DNA of 20,038 nucleotides, from the IMG/VR virus record IMGVR_UViG_3300005664_000142, positions 1-20,038 of that record. One strand, given 5' to 3'. The DNA is from a virus. The notes below the pieces were generated by a model, which worked only from the letters and a program-made list of their open reading frames with translations, made no database searches and was not told the origin of the DNA. This document shows, piece by piece, positions 14,425 through 20,038 of this stretch (its first letter is position 1; each line of letters begins with the position of its first letter). The translations under genes and the position numbers were made by a program.

Positions 14425-14732
14425 ATCTTCTTAACAATAACTTTCTCAATTTCCTTGCGAGATTTGTCCATAATGTCCGTTTCACAAAGTCGGGAGAACC
14501 ATTCTCTTGTGACTAAATTCTGTCTATCTTCAAGGGCCAGCATTAGTCCTTCATAATCTTTGGTTTCTATAATCATCAGAAATTTTTCAAACCAAGAACG
14601 CTGCTGTTTCTTTACAACTGATTCCGACAGAGTTCCAAAAAACCCTTTGGAATAATACTTTGTAAAGACCTGCTCAAAAATATCAAGCTTGGACTGTTTA
14701 ATAGACGCTTGGTAGTATTCTTTAAATCTCAT
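14421..14732 (-). CDS. Hypothetical protein, 103 residues
   Basis: I do not recognise this family. It is lysine/glutamate-rich and predicted mostly helical, without signal peptide, membrane segment or cysteine pairs. Visible segments are M-R-F-K-E-Y-Y-Q at the start, W-F-E-K-F-L-M-I-I in the middle and a basic C-terminus, I-E-K-V-I-V-K-K-I. It sits between the small terminase and the kinase-like gene, and its stop overlaps the next ATG (ATGA), so it is co-translated with the latter. Upstream of the ATG there is no clear Shine-Dalgarno sequence; a late-promoter-like CATAAATA lies only 5 bases before the start. It may assist packaging or be an accessory gene inserted between the terminase genes. 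Confidence 0.75.
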   Translation of the reverse strand: MRFKEYYQASIKQSKLDIFEQVFTKYYSKGFFGTLSESVVKKQQRSWFEKFLMIIETKDYEGLMLALEDRQNLVTREWFSRLCETDIMDKSRKEIEKVIVKKI

Positions 14733-14747
14733 AGTAATATTTATGAC

Positions 14748-15287
14748 TTACTGTTTCACGTTGTCAATGTCCGAAGCAAAATCAACTTCAATAGAGTTCA
14801 GCTGAGAATTTTGCTGCGCTTCCCTAATCATCTTGTCAATATCATTAGAGTTTAGAATGTATGAGTTGTTAACAGTTACTGGTCCAGATATTTGATTCTT
14901 AGTAACACCTACCTCAGTTTCTCTTACAGTCATTCTACGCTCGGCTATAGCAATATCAACAATATCTCTGTTCAATTGACGAAGTTCTCTCAGAGCATTT
15001 TGAATCGTATTACAAACTAATGTATATACCTCAAACATAGATGCTTTAGTCCCTTGTTTCATTAATTCATCTTCTAAACGAGATTTGATGTTTTGATTAG
15101 ATGCTATTAGAGATTTAAGTTCAAATTCTAAATATTCCTTGTCTTCAAGAGCAAAAGTCTTAGCTTTTAATTTCTCTCTCTTCTTTTCAAGAGCAGCTAA
15201 CTCAGAATTGATTTTGTCAATCTCCGAGTTAGAATTTGAAATTGTTGTCTCAAATGTTGTATTTAATGCCTGTGATATTGGGTCCAT
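14748..15287 (-). CDS. Terminase small subunit, gp16-like
   Basis: A 179-residue protein (T4 gp16 is 164). The first 75 residues are coiled coil (S-E-I-D-K-I-N-S-E-L-A-A-L-E-K-K-R-E-K-L). The central helix pair, M-F-E-V-Y-T-L-V-C-N-T-I-Q-N-A-L-R-E-L-R (84-103), followed by L-N-R-D-I-V-D-I, parallels T4 gp16 'MEVFATLM....NREILKLHKDMKDI'. Later V-T-V-N-N-S-Y-I-L-N-S-N-D-I-D-K-M-I parallels gp16 'NIQNATVFMGSPTELM'. Small terminase forms a ring that binds DNA and regulates the large subunit. The location two genes before terL supports this. The coiled-coil N-terminus is more pronounced than in T4. AAAGGA lies 7 bases before the ATG. Confidence 0.72.
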   Translation of the reverse strand: MDPISQALNTTFETTISNSNSEIDKINSELAALEKKREKLKAKTFALEDKEYLEFELKSLIASNQNIKSRLEDELMKQGTKASMFEVYTLVCNTIQNALRELRQLNRDIVDIAIAERRMTVRETEVGVTKNQISGPVTVNNSYILNSNDIDKMIREAQQNSQLNSIEVDFASDIDNVKQ

Positions 15288-15316
15288 AAGTATTCCTTTA
15301 TTAAGTATGTATTAGG

Positions 15317-18300
15317 TTAAATAACACAGCAGAATCCTCTAAATTCATATTCGCCTGTATGAACTATCAACATAGACCTAAATCCAATGAAATCTACGGT
15401 ATCTCCACCTGTTTTCGTAATTGCTGTTCCTGAAGATGTTCTATACTTTAAAGAATACCCATTTGGAACTGTCAATAAATTTGTTGTAGCTACGGCACCT
15501 GCTTCACCCATAACAAAAAATCTAGTACCAATTATCGATGTAGGTATTGTCCAACCACCTGTTGATATAATGATAACTTCCCCAAACTGCTGTTCTGTTG
15601 TTGTGCTTGGAGTTTGTACTACCGATCTAACAATTCCTAATTTGTTAATATTTACATTTTGAGAATTCCAAGATATACCCGGTGTTATTGCTAACGAAAA
15701 TGCAACACCTACATCTGAAGTAGTTCCTATTTTCCCACCAGCACTTGTTAAAACAATACCTCCACCAATTGTCGAACCACCATCATTATATAACCACGAC
15801 TCGCCAGCCAGATGCGGAGAACCAAAGTAATCAATATTATCAATAAATCTTGTTTTTGGAAATGCTAGTGTATTTGTTGATATGTTATCAACATTAAGGT
15901 CTTTGAAAACAGCCTTTCCGTCACCAAATATAGATGCTACATTTGAACTACTTCCAGGAACACCATTATAAAAATCTAGTTTGTTTGAGCTTGAAGCTAG
16001 ATGGATTGAATAATTGCCGTTCTGAGGATTCCAGATATCTACATCATTTGATGATTTTCTAAAACGTATTCTATCATCTGCCAAACTGACATCAGTATTT
16101 GAGAAGAAATTTGCGATCCAGCTCCCGTCTGCATTGTTTATGGTAAATGCTTCAGAACCATCATTATTGTTTGAAAGAGTTAGAATCAACGCACCCGAAT
16201 CAGCGGTTCCTGTAGATGAAAATGTATACCAATCAGAAGAACTACCAAGGATACCCGTCAATGGTAGATAATTACCTGGCGTAAAGTTTCCTGCATTCCA
16301 GATTGTGTTTCCGTTTACCTTTGCGAAGTTATTATTTGGACCAATTAAATTAACCCAATCAGTTATGTCATTTGTAACATATAGTTCCAAAGATTGGTCT
16401 TCGCCCGAGCGAGTAACCAATCGCATACCCGCAGTATCACCACTTCCACCAAAAGCATTATCTGGAAATTTGATACCTGCGGTTGTAACATTTAAAGCAT
16501 ATCCAACACTTACAGAATCTTTTGTGTATGATATTGCGGCTTTGTTATTTCCTACACCATTATACACACCCAAGGCAACTTTATTTGCTGATGTTCCGAA
16601 TCTTACAGCAAGGTCACCAGTGGCATCATCTGAAAAATATGATGCTGGATAGGAAGCAATGTCTATAGTTTGGTTATTCCATGCGTTTGTTCCGACTTTT
16701 CCATTCAACTGAGTTTGGATATTGGAAGTGGTTCCTGTGAGATGGGTGGCAGTGATTGGCAAATTAGAGTTAGTCCAAATTTCGCTCCACGATTCCCACG
16801 ACGAAGCATTTCTTGTTCTAAATGCTATTCTACTTTTATAGTTTGTCATCCCCCAAACAAGCTGACCACCGTACCCCGTTGAACCATCATCCAAACCATT
16901 CCTATGTCTAACATCAATAGTGTTGTAATACGCATTTCCGAACGGAGAACCCGATGTTGCGTTTTTAGCACCGACAAAAGAGTAAATTGTATTGTTTTCC
17001 GGATAATCTAAATTAACATTTGTATCGTATGATAATGCACGAACAGTATCTGAAATTGCTGGCTTTCCATTCAACTGAGTTTGTATATTTGAAGACACAC
17101 CACTCAGATGACCAAGTTCTATATTTGTTATTGTTGAGGTTGTTAATTTTTGAGAAGCATCTGTTAAAACAACTCTATTTGCTGTAGAATTTAACTTCAA
17201 CGAATTAACAAAATATGGATAATTTACACCAGATTCTACTCGCATAAATTCTGATGTATTTTTATTGAAATATGTAATATCTGATATGTTATTAATTCCA
17301 AATTTTTCAGAACCACCGACATCCATCTGGAAATAAGAAGTAGCACCTGTACCAGCATTCATTTTAAATGTGGTGTTTCCAGTGTTTGTTCCGTATGTTA
17401 GAAGTGTAGTTTCATCTAATAACGATGAGTTGCCTACCGTTCTAGTTCCTGTAAATTTTGGAATGTAATTAGATGTTCCAGATCCACTTATCACATTCGC
17501 AACTGCTGTATATGCAGAGTTCCAGTTTGCTATGGATGAGGAATCCGTAACAGTATCAATCGCTCGTTGCCATGGTGACCAACCGTTGAAATCATCTCTC
17601 TTATTTCTAAACCACATCCTTTCCGATCCAGCATCAGTTCCAGCCCAGCTTAAAAATATTTGATTTCTACCAGCTCCATCTAACGATAATATATTACCAT
17701 ACGAAGCTGGATAATCTTGCCAATAAACCCTAGACATATACAGCCCATCACCAAACCATGATGATGGCGTTGCTGATGAATTTGGTGAAACTCTATCACC
17801 AACAATAAATTGATGGGTGTGGCTTGTTAAACTTCTAGCATTAAGTTGAGTTTGTATATTTGAAGTAACACCATCAAGATAATTGAACTCTGTATTAGAA
17901 ATATTCCCAATTGTCAATGTAGATGCAGATACTGAGTTAAATGTAGCAGTAACTGCTGGTGCGGATAATGTTGTTGGATTGAATGTATAAGCAGTATTTC
18001 TTGTAGAGGATTGTCTAAACGCCAAATTGATAGATTCTGTGCCACCATCACCTGTTTCAATAAACATTGCTCCGGCATTACTTCCACCTTCGCCGTAAAT
18101 TCTCCATTGGTCATTTGTCCCCATTGTTTGTGAAATTGAATACGGTGGAAGGGCAGATGGATATGTAGTTAATGCTTGTTCTACAATTCGGAATGTTTGT
18201 GCATTTGATGTAATGGCAGAAACTGATGTAGCCGAAACAATTCCAATTTTAGCAGTTCCAGTGTATACTAACGAAGTCCCATCATATCCAAATGCATTTG

Positions 18301-20038
18301 AGTCAGAACCAAATTTAATATAGCCTTTAGTAGCATCATTAACACCTCTAATTCCTAATGTGTGTGAAACATTAATATCACCAATAAGCGCATCATCTCC
18401 AACTCGTATATTATCCCCGCTTCCATTTGCAGATAAGTGTATAGAATCAAATATTGGCGATGCAGATAATGCCAATGACTGATTAATCAAATCAAGATTT
18501 GCTTTATTTGGGTGGTTGTGTGCAGAAGTGTACCCAATATTCCAATTAGCTTTTTCGGTATCAGTTACAAATCTATTGGACGCATCTTGAGAAATCTTAG
18601 ACGGCCCAAGTGTAGGAACATCTGCAGAAGTTAATGTTGCCCCTGCTGTTACTTGACCATACGCATTTGTGGTAACTTTTGTATAGGTTCCAGCAGTTCC
18701 TGTAGTAGCTAACGAAATAGTTCTATTAGTTGAAAGATTTCCACCGCCTGCCAAACCTGTTCCAGCTGTTATAGTAACCGTTTTATCTGCTTTAGATGCA
18801 GACAATGTAGACAACTGCGTCTGAATATTTGCAGAAGTTCCGGCAAGATACCCAAGTTCAGTTGTTGTGATTGATGATGAAACGAGATTCTTAGAGCCAT
18901 CTGTAACAACAACTGCTGAAGTTGTTAGATTTGGAATATTGATTTTTCTTGTGGAGGTTCCTATTGTCACAGTTCCGGTTGCCCCACTCAATACCGATAC
19001 TGGGAAGTCATTAACCACCACATCTTGAATCACAAATGAATTGTTCTGAAGGGTTCCTGTATACCACCGAATTGATCCAGCATCATTGAAACGAATGCCT
19101 TTTGAATTTCCTACCGGGCCATCAATAACTAAACGCGGGTTGGTTGCGGAAATAGTTAAGTAGTCTCCACGAAAAGTAACATCTTTATTTGCCGTGTTTT
19201 CAGATTCTATTCCAAAAACGGTTTCATATGCAGACGTAGTATTGTTGTATCTTTGATGCTTAAATGTGCTATTTGTTAATCCAATAAGTCTAAACCCAGG
19301 GAGATATAACTTACCTGAATTTGCATCACTTAAAATTCCAGCAGCGCCAATACGAATTTCACCCCCGCCCGCCTGACCCGGATTCTGGTTTATGATTATA
19401 ACAGGAGAATTGATGTTTGCCGATAACCCAACTCCGAGGGTAGTACCATCAAAGGTTAATGCTGTTTCTCCTGCTAAATTTGAGGCGTTTGTAAATGTTG
19501 CTATTCTATTATCAGCGCCATTTGAATATGTTGCTTTTGTTGACGTGGTTGCCGAAAGATTTGTTAACTGATTTTGAATGTTTGCGGATGTTCCTACAAG
19601 ATATCCAAGTTCGGTTGTTGTTACAGTAGAAGATACAAAATTTTTAGAACCATCTGAAACAACGACTCTTGATGTGGTAAGAGATTGAGAATTGATTGTT
19701 CCGTTTGAATTAATTCCGGCAATTGGAGTTCTCGCTCCTGGAGTTCCTTGGTAAAAATTAAATCCTTGCCCGTTAGAAATATGAACTGAGTATGAACCAC
19801 CTTGGTCATTCCAAATATCTGTGTTTGTTGTTGATGCAATAACACAGAATGTACTTGTTCCTGCTCTAAGCTGAGTAACATCAAAACGACCACCATAATT
19901 TAGAGATGTCTGATTATATCCTAATTTATTACTATCACTACCGAACCCAACATATCCCTGTCCTGGTAATGTTATACCCTTGACCCAAATAGTATTTGCT
20001 ACATTTACATCACCAATCCAAGCATCATCACCCACTCT
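15317..20038 (-). CDS. Long modular tail fibre / receptor-binding protein (partial, N-terminus outside window)
   Basis: At least 1573 residues. The frame is open to the last base, and the apparent GTG at 20035 lies inside a repeated module (R-V-G-D-D-A), so the true start lies beyond the window. The protein is rich in Ser, Thr, Asn and Gly, without coiled coils. A motif of the form T-x-x-E-L-x-x-L-x-G-x-x-S-N-I-Q-T-Q-L-N occurs five times (about residues 139, 389, 713, 971 and 1094), joining larger modules. Two knob-like modules (about 740-827, ending G-W-S-P-W-Q-R-A-I, and 999-1092, ending W-E-S-W-S-E-I-W-T-N-S-N) resemble pyocin/phage fibre knobs. H-x-H motifs occur near residue 499 and just before residue 740. 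The last 100 residues form a beta-rich tip. No auto-cleaving chaperone motif is recognised. It likely binds the host surface. Confidence 0.85.
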   Translation of the reverse strand, partial: RVGDDAWIGDVNVANTIWVKGITLPGQGYVGFGSDSNKLGYNQTSLNYGGRFDVTQLRAGTSTFCVIASTTNTDIWNDQGGSYSVHISNGQGFNFYQGTPGARTPIAGINSNGTINSQSLTTSRVVVSDGSKNFVSSTVTTTELGYLVGTSANIQNQLTNLSATTSTKATYSNGADNRIATFTNASNLAGETALTFDGTTLGVGLSANINSPVIIINQNPGQAGGGEIRIGAAGILSDANSGKLYLPGFRLIGLTNSTFKHQRYNNTTSAYETVFGIESENTANKDVTFRGDYLTISATNPRLVIDGPVGNSKGIRFNDAGSIRWYTGTLQNNSFVIQDVVVNDFPVSVLSGATGTVTIGTSTRKINIPNLTTSAVVVTDGSKNLVSSSITTTELGYLAGTSANIQTQLSTLSASKADKTVTITAGTGLAGGGNLSTNRTISLATTGTAGTYTKVTTNAYGQVTAGATLTSADVPTLGPSKISQDASNRFVTDTEKANWNIGYTSAHNHPNKANLDLINQSLALSASPIFDSIHLSANGSGDNIRVGDDALIGDINVSHTLGIRGVNDATKGYIKFGSDSNAFGYDGTSLVYTGTAKIGIVSATSVSAITSNAQTFRIVEQALTTYPSALPPYSISQTMGTNDQWRIYGEGGSNAGAMFIETGDGGTESINLAFRQSSTRNTAYTFNPTTLSAPAVTATFNSVSASTLTIGNISNTEFNYLDGVTSNIQTQLNARSLTSHTHQFIVGDRVSPNSSATPSSWFGDGLYMSRVYWQDYPASYGNILSLDGAGRNQIFLSWAGTDAGSERMWFRNKRDDFNGWSPWQRAIDTVTDSSSIANWNSAYTAVANVISGSGTSNYIPKFTGTRTVGNSSLLDETTLLTYGTNTGNTTFKMNAGTGATSYFQMDVGGSEKFGINNISDITYFNKNTSEFMRVESGVNYPYFVNSLKLNSTANRVVLTDASQKLTTSTITNIELGHLSGVSSNIQTQLNGKPAISDTVRALSYDTNVNLDYPENNTIYSFVGAKNATSGSPFGNAYYNTIDVRHRNGLDDGSTGYGGQLVWGMTNYKSRIAFRTRNASSWESWSEIWTNSNLPITATHLTGTTSNIQTQLNGKVGTNAWNNQTIDIASYPASYFSDDATGDLAVRFGTSANKVALGVYNGVGNNKAAISYTKDSVSVGYALNVTTAGIKFPDNAFGGSGDTAGMRLVTRSGEDQSLELYVTNDITDWVNLIGPNNNFAKVNGNTIWNAGNFTPGNYLPLTGILGSSSDWYTFSSTGTADSGALILTLSNNNDGSEAFTINNADGSWIANFFSNTDVSLADDRIRFRKSSNDVDIWNPQNGNYSIHLASSSNKLDFYNGVPGSSSNVASIFGDGKAVFKDLNVDNISTNTLAFPKTRFIDNIDYFGSPHLAGESWLYNDGGSTIGGGIVLTSAGGKIGTTSDVGVAFSLAITPGISWNSQNVNINKLGIVRSVVQTPSTTTEQQFGEVIIISTGGWTIPTSIIGTRFFVMGEAGAVATTNLLTVPNGYSLKYRTSSGTAITKTGGDTVDFIGFRSMLIVHTGEYEFRGFCCVI
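16698..17083 (-). repeat. 20-bp perfect direct repeat pair in the tail fibre gene
   Basis: Copies at 16698-16717 and 17064-17083 are identical on the plus strand (tttccattcaactgagtttg). They encode the same end of the junction motif, Q-T-Q-L-N-G-K. They bracket one knob-like module, so recombination between them could delete or swap it. Confidence 0.85.
16700..19620 (-). repeat. Five degenerate copies of the fibre junction motif
   Basis: Approximate copies at 19561-19620, 18812-18870, 17841-17898, 17066-17125 and 16700-16755. Each encodes an E-L-x-x-L (or H-L) turn followed by G-x-x-S-N-I-Q-x-Q-L. Copies 1 and 2 share a longer block upstream (V-V-x-D-G-S-K-N-x-V-S-S), showing that the duplicated unit is larger than the motif. 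Spacing is irregular, as expected for module joints rather than a uniform tandem repeat. Confidence 0.8.

Noticed and set aside
14738-14745. CATAAATA, a one-mismatch late promoter upstream of the 103-residue gene
   Set aside because: It is only 5 bases from the ATG, leaving no room for a leader; in AT-rich DNA such near matches are expected.
15288-15316. Possible terminator between the fibre and small terminase genes
   Set aside because: No stem-loop followed by a T run is visible in this 29-base gap.
16305-16652. 115-codon plus-strand ORF in the fibre gene
   Set aside because: Antisense reading of Ser/Thr-rich repeats; no start signal or domain.
20033-20035. GTG as the start of the tail fibre gene
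   Set aside because: The codon lies in a duplicated module that reads R-V-G-D-D-A, and the frame is open to the window edge, so it is internal.

Overview
The window is a dense, one-strand block of virion genes from a contractile-tailed (myovirus-type) double-stranded DNA phage, distantly related to the T4 superfamily. Every gene I accept is read on the minus strand, so transcription runs from high to low coordinates. The DNA is AT-rich, genes abut or overlap by 1-4 bases, and the longest non-coding gaps are only about 40 bases. There are no tRNA, rRNA, CRISPR or IS signatures, and no stretch over 300 bases lacks a gene. The host cannot be named from the sequence.

Layout in transcription order. 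(1) 20038-15317: 3' part of a long modular tail fibre gene that continues beyond the window, with a repeated junction motif and two knob-like modules. (2) 15287-11744: DNA packaging block: a T4 gp16-like small terminase, an unknown 103-residue protein, a small protein with a degenerate kinase-like fold signature, and the large terminase. The large terminase gene carries a 147-residue in-frame mini-intein exactly at the start of the Walker B strand. (3) 11705-8615: sheath, tube and a second tube-like protein, preceded by the only exact T4-type late promoter (TATAAATA) I found. (4) 8596-6893: gp26/gp51-like baseplate or chaperone protein, an overlapping small ORF in the +1 frame, and a gp14-like neck protein. 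(5) 6873-2810: two tandem paralogous tape-measure-like proteins, the second carrying an inserted NPGNIR-type (putative cell-wall-degrading) domain. (6) 2810-1: baseplate proteins resembling gp48/gp54, gp53, gp27 and the N-terminal OB-fold of gp5, chained by stop/start overlaps.

Together the genes cover genome packaging, tail sheath and tube, length control, hub and central-spike assembly, and host recognition. Head genes (portal, protease, capsid) and most wedge genes are not here, so the order differs from T4, where 16-17-18-19 is followed by 20-23.

The most notable points are the contiguous terminase intein, which looks related to the atypically split TerL inteins known from metagenomes; a degenerate copy of the insertion site inside the intein's own N-terminus; the possible recoding or TTG-initiated overlap in the gp26-like gene; the tape-measure paralog pair; and the kinase-like protein between the two terminase genes. 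Family names come from motif recognition and recall; no database search was possible.
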